Shown: positions 1 through 5,955, counted from the stretch's first letter. The stretch is 64,000 nucleotides of DNA from Chryseobacterium camelliae (GCF_027920545.1 NZ_CP115859.1:2759001-2823000); one strand, 5' to 3'. The notes: generated by a model not told the origin, from the sequence alone. Made by a program: numbers and translations.

Positions 1-382
1 ATTTACAAGAGAATTCTTCTGAAGAAGCTCCATTTAAATTCAAAAACCACCCTTGATCATTGACGTTATAGACAAAAAAATGAAAATTTGAAACAACTGA
101 CAGTAATTTTAGAATATAAATCATAGTTCTGTACTCATAATCAGATTCGGAAAGAAACTTTTTTGTTTTGTCGTCAATTGTTTCAAGTACATCTTCATAC
201 GAAAAATAGCTTATATTGTCCTTATTAACTTGATATTCTAAAATAAAAGGGTAATGTGTTGTATTTATATCGGAATCAATATAGTCTTCTAATGGTATTA
301 TCTGAAACCAGTCGCAGTTAAATCCTTTTTTTATTTTCTTATTACAGAAACATATTGCTCTTTTATAGTAGATATTTGACAT
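1..382 (-). CDS. Unknown protein, 3' end beyond the window
   Basis: An open frame starts at the ATG at 382 and runs without a stop for 127 codons to the left edge, so only the N-terminal part is visible. The product is rich in Tyr, Asp, Asn and Phe, has no signal peptide or transmembrane segment, and carries a short Cys-containing stretch (AICFCNKK, residues 9-16). I recognise no family. The continuous frame and normal codon use support a real gene. The DNA just before the start is very AT-rich and shows no clear TAnnTTTG box. Confidence 0.55.
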   Translation of the reverse strand, partial: MSNIYYKRAICFCNKKIKKGFNCDWFQIIPLEDYIDSDINTTHYPFILEYQVNKDNISYFSYEDVLETIDDKTKKFLSESDYEYRTMIYILKLLSVVSNFHFFVYNVNDQGWFLNLNGASSEEFSCK

Positions 383-932
383 ATAATATTGATTATTTGA
401 TTTGGGATTGTATGCTAGCTAATTTAAGTATATTATATATTTTTTCAAAAAGAAATCTTAATTCTATCACTAGATTTACGATTTATTCCACTCTAAAATT
501 TAATTTTAAGATTAGTAGAGTTAATTAATGCTTGCTACTCAGTAATAAATTATTTTTCTGTAACTGAATTTGATCTTAAACACGCTTAAACCCATCTACA
601 TCCAGAATACTCCATGAAGTTCCAATATTTTTATAAATAGCTGATATAAAGTAAATATAACCACATCTAACTCCACATAAATACACGGGGGACATTACAG
701 GTGGGACCACTACAAAAAAAGACATTTACAGTATTATTGTAAGTGTCTTTTTTATTCATATGTACATATGTTTTAATTTGGTTTGCTTTTTCATTTCACA
801 AGCACTATAAAACAAACCATCTTGATATCAAAAGGCATAATATGGATAATGTATGAGGAATGCCACTCCATAAATATTATCGAATTCAATTTGCCATCAG
901 TATAATCAATCAACTTGAAAGTATATTCTTTT
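383..932. other. Gene-free stretch with one terminator
   Basis: About 550 bases without a convincing coding frame. It holds a hairpin terminator (717-754) and a GC-richer patch at 686-712 that stands out from its AT-rich surroundings and could be the edge of an old insertion; nothing else is recognisable. An open frame of 69 codons on the minus strand (791-1000) runs into a tRNA-like sequence and is not believed. Confidence 0.4.
717..754 (+). terminator. Hairpin terminator
   Basis: AAAAGACATTTACA pairs with TGTAAGTGTCTTTT through one G-T wobble around a 7-base loop and is followed by more T. No gene is visible immediately upstream, so it may close a lost or untranslated transcript. Confidence 0.6.
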
Positions 933-1010
933 ATGAGAGGAAAGGATTTGAACCCTCGTACTGTTACCAGTATACTACCTTTCCAGGGTAGCTCCTTCAA
1001 TCTAGGATAG
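933..1010 (-). pseudogene. Degenerate tRNA-Ser(GGA)-like sequence
   Basis: On the minus strand an anticodon arm CTACC-CTGGAAA-GGTAG (975-991, anticodon GGA) is followed by a class II variable arm TACTG-GTAA-CAGTA (959-972) and a T-arm GAGGG-TTCAAAT-CCTTT (941-957). These are the correct order and shapes for a serine tRNA. The D-loop lacks the usual GG, and no 5' strand pairs with the 3' acceptor segment CCTCTCA, so the acceptor stem is lost or the sequence has decayed. It is not a housekeeping tRNA and may be related to the divergent set at 3990-5301. Confidence 0.45.
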
Positions 1011-1024
1011 CCGATGAAAGAGTA

Positions 1025-1372
1025 TTATTTTCGATAAAGCACAATTTTCCTTTCCGAATCTTCTGTTTTTAAAACGAGTTTATCTTCTTTAATGGTAACT
1101 ATTCCGAATAATCTATTCGGAGTGTCTTCCTTTTCAGGACCTTCATACGATAACGTTAAGATATCGTTTGCAATGTGATAGCTTCCTGTGGTGATTGTTG
1201 TAATATCAAATGAAAATGTTTCTTTAAACTTGTTTCCCTCCAATATATGCAAACAGAATTTATCCGTTTTTGTACAATAGTTGCCGACTATAATTGCTTT
1301 TGTTTGTGAGAATAAGAAGTTGGAGCTGAGAATAGAAAACGCGATAAGGCAAAAAAATAGTAATTTTTTCAT
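1025..1372 (-). CDS. Small secreted protein of unknown function
   Basis: 115 residues, beginning with a signal peptide (basic MKK, hydrophobic core about residues 4-20, cleavage probably after the FSQ near residue 23). The mature part is about 92 residues, with two Cys (near 33 and 40) that could form a disulfide, and alternating hydrophobic and charged residues typical of a small beta-sandwich or lipocalin-like fold. This resembles the short periplasmic proteins common in flavobacteria, but I cannot place it in a named family. The stop lies only about 15 bases from the decayed Ser-type tRNA on the same strand. Confidence 0.65.
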   Translation of the reverse strand: MKKLLFFCLIAFSILSSNFLFSQTKAIIVGNYCTKTDKFCLHILEGNKFKETFSFDITTITTGSYHIANDILTLSYEGPEKEDTPNRLFGIVTIKEDKLVLKTEDSERKIVLYRK

Positions 1373-1587
1373 ACGCTGATTTTACATTTTAAAAAGTTTT
1401 CAAGTTTAAGAATTTAATTCGAAAATCATTATGAAAACGATGATTTTTTTAGATAAATCTGAATTTATCTTTTTTATATTAAAATTTATCTTAAATACAT
1501 ATTGTTTCTTATTGCAACTGTATGTTTGTATACTCCGCTAATCGCCGATGAAATGACAGAAGTTGCCCGGAATTTTTTCAGAATATA

Positions 1588-1622
1588 AAAAAGAGTTTTA
1601 CAGATAAGTAAAACTCTTTTTT
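1588..1622. terminator. Terminator after deoD
   Basis: AAAAAGAGTTTTAC pairs with GTAAAACTCTTTTT around a 6-base loop. T-runs on both strands make it usable in both directions. It lies 40 bases past the stop of the minus-strand deoD gene. Confidence 0.75.
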
Positions 1623-1661
1623 ATTAATTATTTTCAAGCAGTTAGCAAATTTATTTGCTTT

Positions 1662-2372
1662 TTACAAACTCTTAACAGCCGATTCCAAAGCCAGTTCCAT
1701 CATAGGTTTTAAAGCTGTTTCTCTTTCGTCGGCAGAGATTTTTTCATGGGTAGGAATAATATCCGTTACCGTAAGAATCGTGGCTGCGTTTTTTCCTAAA
1801 TGTTGAGCATTGGCAAATAATCCGAAAGCCTCCATTTCTACAGCGGGACAATTGTATTTGGTGGCAATAGCAGGAACAGCAGGATCTTTTCTGTAGAAAA
1901 TATCACTACTGTGAACATTAATGGCCTTTGTTTTTAAAGATAATTCTTCAGCAGTTGCATTAATCGTATCAAAAATAGTCCCCTGATGAGAAATAATATC
2001 ACCTTCAATTTCCCATGCATATTTTGCATAAGTACTTTCACTTGCTGCTTTTTCAACATTTAAAATATCAAAAGTTTTGAGGTCTGTGGTATAAGCTCCA
2101 CAAGTTCCGATTCTGATAATCGTATCCACTTCATATTCCGTATACAATTCAAAAGAATAAATTCCGATACTTGGAAAGCCCATTCCGCTTGCTCCTACAG
2201 TGATTTCTTTTCCTTTATAAAGACCCGTATAATAAAAAATACCTCTTGTTTTACTTACTAATCTTGCATTTTCTAAAAAATTCTCTGCAATATACTGTGC
2301 ACGAAGCGGATCACCCGGCTGCAATACTACTTTAGCTATTTCTCCTTTTTTTGCACTAATGTGAATACTCAT
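1662..2372 (-). CDS. deoD: Purine-nucleoside phosphorylase, DeoD type
   Basis: Cytosolic enzyme of purine salvage that splits purine (deoxy)ribonucleosides with phosphate into the base and (deoxy)ribose 1-phosphate. The 236-residue product from the ATG at 2372 has the family length and order: the N-terminal phosphate-binding segment QPGDPLRA (18-25), RIGTCGA near residue 87, the VEMEAFGLF ribose-binding segment near 178 and TVTDIIPTHE near 200, which carries the catalytic Asp. An in-frame ATG ten codons upstream (2402) would add MLSLHIQNKI, which is absent from the family, so 2372 is preferred. It is a single gene with its own terminator at 1588. Confidence 0.93.
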   Translation of the reverse strand: MSIHISAKKGEIAKVVLQPGDPLRAQYIAENFLENARLVSKTRGIFYYTGLYKGKEITVGASGMGFPSIGIYSFELYTEYEVDTIIRIGTCGAYTTDLKTFDILNVEKAASESTYAKYAWEIEGDIISHQGTIFDTINATAEELSLKTKAINVHSSDIFYRKDPAVPAIATKYNCPAVEMEAFGLFANAQHLGKNAATILTVTDIIPTHEKISADERETALKPMMELALESAVKSL

Positions 2373-2731
2373 AATCTTATTTTGAATGTGCAAAGATAAC
2401 AAATATGTGAATAGGTAATTGTTAATTTACTATTTCATAATTTTTTTTAAATTGATAATGCTTTTTAAGTAAAATTTATAAACAAAGTCTATCTGTTTTA
2501 TGGAATATTTTTTGAAAAAAGACAAATTTAAATTCATAAAAAATGAATTTAAAAAAGTATGTATTAATAATATTATTTACATTCCAAAGCTATGAGAATT
2601 ACTGTTAATGAGAAGATTTTGGTAAAAACTGTAAATACAAATTTTGGGTGTATTCACAATATTATTTCAAGAGTTTTGTTTATTGTTTTTGATAAGGGAT
2701 TAAGCAAGAATTAATATAAAATAAAAATTAA
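2373..2731. other. AT-rich divergent intergenic region
   Basis: About 360 bases between the divergent deoD and VOC genes; both promoters must lie here. No clean TAnnTTTG box, tRNA or conserved hairpin is visible, only long A and T runs. Confidence 0.4.
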
Positions 2732-3121
2732 ATGAAAATAGAACACGTTGCTTTTTGGGTAAAGGATTTGGAAAAGATGAAAAACTTCTATGAGAAATAT
2801 TTCGGGGCAGTTTCTAATGAAAAATATCATAACGCTGTAAAAGACTTTGAGTCTTATTTCTTAAGTTTTGAAAACGGAAGCAGACTCGAAATCATGACTA
2901 AGCCAGATATTCAGGAAGGTGATAATTCTTTTGAAGCTCAGAAATTCGGAATCATTCACCTTGCTTTTTCAACGGGAACTAAAGAAAAAGTTGATGAATT
3001 AACTGAAATCCTGAGAAATGAGGGTTATAAGGTGGTAGGAGAGCCTAGAACTTCAGGTGATGGATATTACGAAAGCGTAATTCTCGATCCTGAAGATAAT
3101 ATTATCGAGATTATAAAATAG
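2732..3121 (+). CDS. VOC (glyoxalase/bleomycin-resistance fold) family protein
   Basis: 129 residues, the length of a single-module vicinal oxygen chelate protein. It starts KIEHVAFWVKDLEKM, the first beta-strand bearing the usual metal His (residue 4-5 region). IIHLAFS near residue 76 supplies the second metal-ligand strand, and ILDPEDNIIEII at the C-terminus supplies the acidic ligand. Such proteins bind a divalent metal and act as lyases, dioxygenases or small-molecule resistance proteins. Sequence alone does not give the substrate. The gene is monocistronic, with a strong terminator at 3154. Confidence 0.85.
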   Translation: MKIEHVAFWVKDLEKMKNFYEKYFGAVSNEKYHNAVKDFESYFLSFENGSRLEIMTKPDIQEGDNSFEAQKFGIIHLAFSTGTKEKVDELTEILRNEGYKVVGEPRTSGDGYYESVILDPEDNIIEIIK

Positions 3122-3153
3122 TTCTTAAAGTGAAATTAATGTTTACTTTGGTT

Positions 3154-3182
3154 CGGCTCAGATCTTCGATCTGAGCCGTTTT
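3154..3182 (+). terminator. Terminator after the VOC gene
   Basis: Perfect 11-bp stem CGGCTCAGATC / GATCTGAGCCG with a TTC loop, then TTTTG; 33 bases past the stop. Confidence 0.85.
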
Positions 3183-3263
3183 GCTGTTGGATACAAAGAA
3201 TGATAATGAGGCGTTCGAAGCTACGCTTTCTGGTGTAAACGATAATATAGCAGGAAAAATATT

Positions 3264-3271
3264 TATCTTTG
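3264..3271 (+). promoter_or_regulatory. Promoter -7 box
   Basis: TATCTTTG, a perfect Bacteroidota -7 element, 13 bases before the ATG of the 42-codon gene at 3285. No clear -33 TTTG is visible at the expected spacing. Confidence 0.55.
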
Positions 3272-3284
3272 TCCCAACAAAATT

Positions 3285-3413
3285 ATGACAATACAAAGAG
3301 CACATATCAGTTTGAATCTATGCGATCGCCCCGTAATAAAGGGATCGTTTGCGTATGAATGCATGTTATTGGATGAGGCGAAATGTGCTTGCTTTGGAAA
3401 TTGTTTACAGTAA
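3285..3413 (+). CDS. 42-residue Cys-rich small protein
   Basis: A short open frame framed exactly by expression signals: a TATCTTTG box at 3264-3271 and a strong terminator at 3445-3470. The product has five Cys, three of them clustered near the C-terminus as CACFGNC (residues 34-40), with no signal peptide or membrane segment. The frame could instead be incidental to a small RNA, because the DNA also folds (GCACAT near 3300 pairs with ATGTGC near 3383). The next small frame downstream (3798) also contains a CAC motif, a hint that the two are related. No family is recognised. Confidence 0.45.
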   Translation: MTIQRAHISLNLCDRPVIKGSFAYECMLLDEAKCACFGNCLQ

Positions 3414-3444
3414 ACTAGTAAAATTTTATCAAAATAAAGTGAGA

Positions 3445-3470
3445 ACGCCTCGATATTCGAGGCGTTTTTT
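3445..3470 (+). terminator. Terminator after the 42-codon gene
   Basis: ACGCCTCGA / TCGAGGCGT with a TAT loop followed by T5; a textbook intrinsic terminator. Confidence 0.85.
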
Positions 3471-3697
3471 GTGTTTTTAGAGGAAAAATTATTTAGAATG
3501 AAAAAAAATAACCATAAAGTTGAAAATTATTTAAATAAAAATGAACAATTAATAAGAAAATAAAACGTGATAATTAACCCGGTGAGAGACAGTCATTTAG
3601 GTATTTGATACATCTGCAAAGTATTGCGGACGGAAATTCTCTATTCTTAAATTTAAATTTAATTGATTGATTTTCAGTTGGTTGAATTAAAAATAAA

Positions 3698-3729
3698 TTT
3701 GCGGGTTAAAAAAAATCATCTTTACTTTG
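3698..3729 (+). promoter_or_regulatory. Promoter in front of the tRNA-like array
   Basis: TTTG (3698-3701), a 20-base spacer, then TTACTTTG (3722-3729), one change from TAnnTTTG. The string TTTACTTTGCA recurs at 5945-5955 before the Cys-rich gene, suggesting that both promoters share a control. Confidence 0.5.
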
Positions 3730-3797
3730 CAATCGAAAATTGAAAGCAACAAGTTTTCAAGCCTTTCAAAAAACTTTTTTAAAACAAGAACAATACA

Positions 3798-3935
3798 ATG
3801 AAATCATTACATAACATACCCAATTTAAATTCAAGACAACACGGTGCCGAACCGATGGGGCAAGGATGTGCTTGTGTTATTCTTCATGACAGTAAATTTT
3901 TGGAAAAAAGGTGCTTATATATATGGGTCAGCTAA
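3798..3935 (+). CDS. 45-residue small protein before the tRNA-like array
   Basis: ATG at 3798 to TAA at 3933, starting about 70 bases after the promoter at 3722 and ending 24 bases before a strong terminator (3960-3987). The product has the segment MGQGCACVILHD (residues 20-31) and no signal peptide. Its position between promoter and terminator, ahead of eight tRNA-like genes, would fit a leader peptide that senses translation, but this is inference. The 42-codon gene upstream shares the CAC motif. A second open frame overlaps it in another register (3844-4083), runs through the terminator into the His tRNA-like gene and is not believed. Confidence 0.4.
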   Translation: MKSLHNIPNLNSRQHGAEPMGQGCACVILHDSKFLEKRCLYIWVS

Positions 3936-3959
3936 TGAACTGACACGTCTAAATATGAT

Positions 3960-3987
3960 GCGCCTCCCAAAAAGAGGCGCTTTTTTT
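3960..3987 (+). terminator. Terminator or attenuator just before the tRNA-like array
   Basis: GCGCCTC / GAGGCGC with a 7-base loop and T7. It ends three bases before the first tRNA-like gene, so array transcription must read through it or start within it; it could act as an attenuator controlled by the small frame upstream. Confidence 0.8.
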
Positions 3988-3989
3988 AT

Positions 3990-4064
3990 GGTTTCTCTAG
4001 CTTATTTGGTAAAGCACCGGTTTGTGGTACCGGAGAACAGGGTTCGATTCCCGGGGATACCCCA
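3990..4064 (+). tRNA. Divergent tRNA-His(GTG)-like gene
   Basis: The anticodon arm CACCGG-TTTGTGG-TACCGG shows anticodon GTG, the D-loop has GG, and the T-loop is TTCGATT. An extra 5' G (3990) can pair with the discriminator C (4061), the His-specific G-1:C73 identity pair, and CCA follows (4062-4064). The acceptor has a T-T mismatch and the T-stem one mismatch or one base too few, so the body is far from a housekeeping tRNA-His. Confidence 0.6.
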
Positions 4065-4068
4065 AAAT

Positions 4069-4143
4069 GTGAATGGTCAATAGTGAATTTTACTTCGTAA
4101 GTGAATTTTGAAAATTGAAAAGCAAAGCAAATTGATTATTCAC
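4069..4143. repeat. Intergenic hairpin repeat, copy 1
   Basis: Starts GTGAATGGTCAAT and ends near ATTGATTATTCACC, an inverted repeat enclosing TTACTTCGTAAG. A second copy lies at 4527-4608 and a partial arm at 51436-51448. It looks like a dispersed palindromic repeat used here as a spacer between tRNA-like genes. Confidence 0.6.
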
Positions 4144-4153
4144 CAATTAAAAC

Positions 4154-4227
4154 AATCTCATAGCTCAAATGGTTAGAGCACCGGTCTTTTAAACCGGGGG
4201 TTGAAAGTTCAATTCTTTCTGGGATTA
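4154..4227 (+). tRNA. Divergent tRNA-Lys(TTT)-like gene
   Basis: All four arms fold. The acceptor AATCTCA/TGGGATT has 7 pairs including one wobble, the D-loop has GG, the anticodon arm is CCGGT-CTTTTAA-ACCGG with anticodon TTT, and the T-arm is GAAAG-TTCAATT-CTTTC. The discriminator is A, as Lys tRNAs require. The A1-T72 first pair and the weak acceptor are unlike a normal bacterial tRNA-Lys. No CCA is encoded; CAA follows. Confidence 0.65.
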
Positions 4228-4231
4228 CAAT

Positions 4232-4304
4232 GGTCTCGTAACTCAACTGAACAGAGTATGGGTTTTCTAAACCCCAAATTACAGGTTGAATCCTGGCGAG
4301 ATCA
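4232..4304 (+). tRNA. Divergent tRNA-Arg(TCT)-like gene, weakest of the set
   Basis: The acceptor GGTCTCG/CGAGATC pairs (one wobble) and the anticodon loop TTTCTAA gives TCT. The D-loop lacks the conserved GG, and the T-loop is a 6-base TTGAAT without the normal TTC, so elbow formation looks impaired. The discriminator is A. It may be a pseudogene or a strongly divergent tRNA. Confidence 0.5.
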
Positions 4305-4310
4305 CAAAAA

Positions 4311-4382
4311 GGTCTATTGAGGTAATGGTTAACCTTCCCGACTGTCTCTCGGGAGCTACGAGTTCGATTCTCGCATAGACCG
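4311..4382 (+). tRNA. Divergent tRNA-Asp(GTC)-like gene
   Basis: Perfect 7-bp acceptor GGTCTAT/ATAGACC, D-stem AGGT/ACCT with GG in the loop, anticodon arm CCCGA-CTGTCTC-TCGGG (anticodon GTC) and T-loop TTCGATT. Discriminator G is the Asp identity base. Position 37 is T instead of a purine and 38 is C, an abnormal anticodon loop. The stretch GACTGTCTCTC (4340-4350) recurs at 4409-4419. Confidence 0.65.
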
Positions 4383-4399
4383 CAAAGATTTGCGGAATT

Positions 4400-4424
4400 T
4401 TCAGATCCGACTGTCTCTCGGAAA
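4400..4424 (+). repeat. Duplicated anticodon-arm fragment of the Asp tRNA-like gene
   Basis: TCCGACTGTCTCTCGGA repeats the stem and loop of the Asp anticodon arm (4338-4352), with a shorter stem and no other tRNA arms around it. It looks like a partial duplication left in the Asp-Pro spacer. Confidence 0.5.
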
Positions 4425-4446
4425 TGAATTGAAGTGAATCTGAAAA

Positions 4447-4518
4447 CTGGAAAGATAACGGTGGTTGTTTACCCGCCTTGGACGCGGGAGGTCATAGGTT
4501 CGAATCCTATTTTCCAGA
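4447..4518 (+). tRNA. Divergent tRNA-Pro(TGG)-like gene
   Basis: Perfect acceptor CTGGAAA/TTTCCAG with the C1-G72 pair and discriminator A typical of bacterial tRNA-Pro, a perfect anticodon stem CCCGC/GCGGG around CTTGGAC (anticodon TGG), and a perfect T-arm ATAGG-TTCGAAT-CCTAT. The D-arm is reduced (AAC/GTT). It is one of the best-preserved members of the array. Confidence 0.7.
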
Positions 4519-4526
4519 CGATAAAA

Positions 4527-4608
4527 GTGAATGGTCAATGATGAATTTTACTTCGTAAGTGAATTTAAAAAATTGACAAGTAAAGCGGATTGACAATTGA
4601 CTATTCAC
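4527..4608. repeat. Intergenic hairpin repeat, copy 2
   Basis: GTGAATGGTCAAT at the left pairs with ATTGACTATTCAC at the right (one mismatch). The interior matches the copy at 4069-4143, including TTACTTCGTAAGTGAA. Confidence 0.65.
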
Positions 4609-4620
4609 ACAATCAAAAAT

Positions 4621-4692
4621 GATTTCGTAGCTCAATGGTAGAGCGCTGGTCTGTTAAACCTGAAGTTGAAAGTTCGAGTCTTTCCGGAATCG
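4621..4692 (+). tRNA. Divergent tRNA-Asn(GTT)-like gene
   Basis: Acceptor GATTTCG/CGGAATC (7 pairs, one wobble), D-arm with GG, anticodon loop CTGTTAA (GTT) on a stem with one T-T mismatch, T-arm GAAAG-TTCGAGT-CTTTC and discriminator G as in Asn tRNAs. CAAA follows instead of CCA. Confidence 0.65.
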
Positions 4693-4730
4693 CAAAAACC
4701 AAATGTTAATTGTTTCAAAAGAGAAAAAGA

Positions 4731-4796
4731 AAAGGCCTGTCGAGAGCAAAAGATCTTTACGTCAAAAACACGATATCACATAGACAAGCTTTTTCT
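4731..4796 (+). repeat. Diverged hairpin unit
   Basis: Built like the two near-identical units at 4848 and 5103: a CCTGTC-type left arm, an interior GAGAGCAAAAGATCTTTACGTC and a right arm GACAAGCTTTTTC. It appears to be an older relative of those units. Confidence 0.45.
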
Positions 4797-4847
4797 TAAC
4801 TCAAACTGTGGGGTTGAAGGTTTTAAACATTATATAAATTTTTAGAT

Positions 4848-4916
4848 AAAATAAAGTCTGTCAAAGCGCAGAAGTTCTTATATCAAATAAAAAATTAAAG
4901 ACAGGCTTTGTTTTTT
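4848..4916 (+). repeat. Repeated hairpin unit, copy 1
   Basis: AAAGTCTGTC and GACAGGCTTT form a stem with one wobble, followed by a T-run, so the unit can act as a terminator. The 40-base interior begins AAAGCGCAGAAGTTCTTATA. It is nearly identical to 5103-5171, the two copies flanking the Cys tRNA-like gene. A similar core (AGCGCAGAAGATCTTTA) occurs inside the stem-loop gene at 53549-53705. Confidence 0.75.
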
Positions 4917-4990
4917 AATGAAAATTTAAAAAGAATAACCAGTAAAAAGGAAATTACTTATTGCTAATTACTGATTATTCATAAAAAAAC

Positions 4991-5072
4991 GATGGTTCGC
5001 CGAAGGGGAAGAGTCGGGGCGGTCTGCAAAACCGTTGCGTTAGCTGAGTGGGTTTGAATCCCATAACCATCT
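4991..5072 (+). tRNA. Divergent tRNA-Cys(GCA)-like gene with long variable region
   Basis: Perfect acceptor GATGGTT/AACCATC, D-stem CCGA/TCGG, anticodon arm GCGGT-CTGCAAA-ACCGT (anticodon GCA), and discriminator T, the Cys identity base. The T-loop is TTTGAAT (C56 replaced by T), and about 12 bases (TGCGTTAGCTGA) stand where a Cys tRNA normally has 4-5 variable bases. Confidence 0.6.
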
Positions 5073-5102
5073 CAAATAATTAAATGAGATAAGTTCCGAA
5101 GA

Positions 5103-5171
5103 AAAATAAAGTCTGTCAAAGCGCAGAAGTTCTTATATCAAACAAAAAATTAAAGACAGGCTTTATTTTTC
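5103..5171 (+). repeat. Repeated hairpin unit, copy 2
   Basis: Differs from the copy at 4848-4916 at only a few positions (CA for TA in the interior, A for G before the final T-run). The same stem and T-run make it terminator-like. It separates the Cys and Gln tRNA-like genes. Confidence 0.75.
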
Positions 5172-5228
5172 TTCAAAAAATTAAAAGAGCGGTATAAAGA
5201 ATTACTCATTACCAATTACTCATCAAAA

Positions 5229-5301
5229 TGATTCATAGTGTAACAGGTCAGCACACAAGACTTTGACTCTTGCTGTTCAGGTTCGAATCCTGATGAATCA
5301 G
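5229..5301 (+). tRNA. Divergent tRNA-Gln(TTG)-like gene
   Basis: Perfect acceptor TGATTCA/TGAATCA, anticodon arm CAAGA-CTTTGAC-TCTTG (anticodon TTG), perfect T-arm TCAGG-TTCGAAT-CCTGA, D-stem GTGT/GCAC with GG in the loop. The weak T1-A72 pair and discriminator G are the Gln identity elements. It ends 49 bases before the YkuK-type gene and may share its transcript. Confidence 0.7.
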
Positions 5302-5350
5302 CAAAAATTAAATAGTAAAACAAAAACAAATTTAAAACATGTAGAAAAAA

Positions 5351-5836
5351 ATGGAAACGCAACAACAAACATGGCAGAACATGACCGGAAAAATTTTCCA
5401 ACATCCTATCACGCAGTTGGTAGAAGAAGCCATCATCCGCGAACAGCTAAATGGACATCGGCTAAAAGTCTGTGTGGGTTCAGACTCTCACGTTTATGGC
5501 GATACTATTAGTTATGCTACTGCAGTTGTCTTTATTCGTGAGGGAAAAGGAGCGTTTACCTTTATCAGAAAACAAAAAGAAATACAGGGCATTAGTATCA
5601 AGGAGCGGATGCTGAACGAGGTGAACAAATCTGTGGAAATCGCTTATGCAATTTGCCCTATTCTGGAAACTTATGATGTAGAAATGGAGGTACACGCAGA
5701 CATTAATACCGATCCGGATTTTAAATCCAACGTTGCTTTAAAAGATGCAATGGGTTATATTCTGGGAATGGGATACGTATTTAAAGCAAAACCTTACGCA
5801 TTCGCAAGTTCAAACTGTGCTGATATGATGGTGTAA
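5351..5836 (+). CDS. YkuK-family (DUF458) RNase H-like protein
   Basis: 161 residues matching the YkuK/DUF458 family, predicted to adopt an RNase H fold; its substrate has not, to my knowledge, been established. Visible acidic motifs are GSDSH (43-47), an ERMLNE helix (85-90), HADINTDPD (115-123) and a C-terminal Asp (158), the spacing expected for the metal-binding carboxylates of this fold. The ATG at 5351 starts just past the Gln tRNA-like gene, with no terminator between, so the two may be co-transcribed. The adjacency makes tRNA or tRNA fragments a reasonable guess for the substrate, but that is inference from context. Confidence 0.8.
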   Translation: METQQQTWQNMTGKIFQHPITQLVEEAIIREQLNGHRLKVCVGSDSHVYGDTISYATAVVFIREGKGAFTFIRKQKEIQGISIKERMLNEVNKSVEIAYAICPILETYDVEMEVHADINTDPDFKSNVALKDAMGYILGMGYVFKAKPYAFASSNCADMMV

Positions 5837-5944
5837 AATAGCAGGAAGCAGGGTGATGGAAGCTGGAAGTTTTTATAATTATATAATATTTTTTAAAAAA
5901 ATATCACAACTTTTTACAACGCAGAAACATTGCGTAATGCTGAT

Positions 5945-5955
5945 TTTACTTTGCA
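5945..5955 (+). promoter_or_regulatory. Promoter -7 box before the Cys-rich gene
   Basis: TTTACTTTGCA, matching the element at 3721-3731 in front of the tRNA-like array and ending 18 bases before the ATG at 5973. The shared extended box suggests joint regulation of the two ends of the island. Confidence 0.5.

Noticed and set aside
686-712. Attachment site of another element near the left edge
   Set aside because: A GC-richer patch before a terminator, but no matching second copy or integrase gene in the window.
791-1000. Minus-strand frame of 69 codons
   Set aside because: Its start region is the Ser-type tRNA-like sequence and it has no recognisable protein features.
4069-5171. CRISPR array
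   Set aside because: Repeats are few, of different families and irregularly spaced, the intervals are tRNA-like genes, and no cas gene is present.
5263-5511. Plus-strand frame of 82 codons overlapping the YkuK-like gene
   Set aside because: It begins inside the Gln tRNA-like gene and shadows the true gene in another frame.
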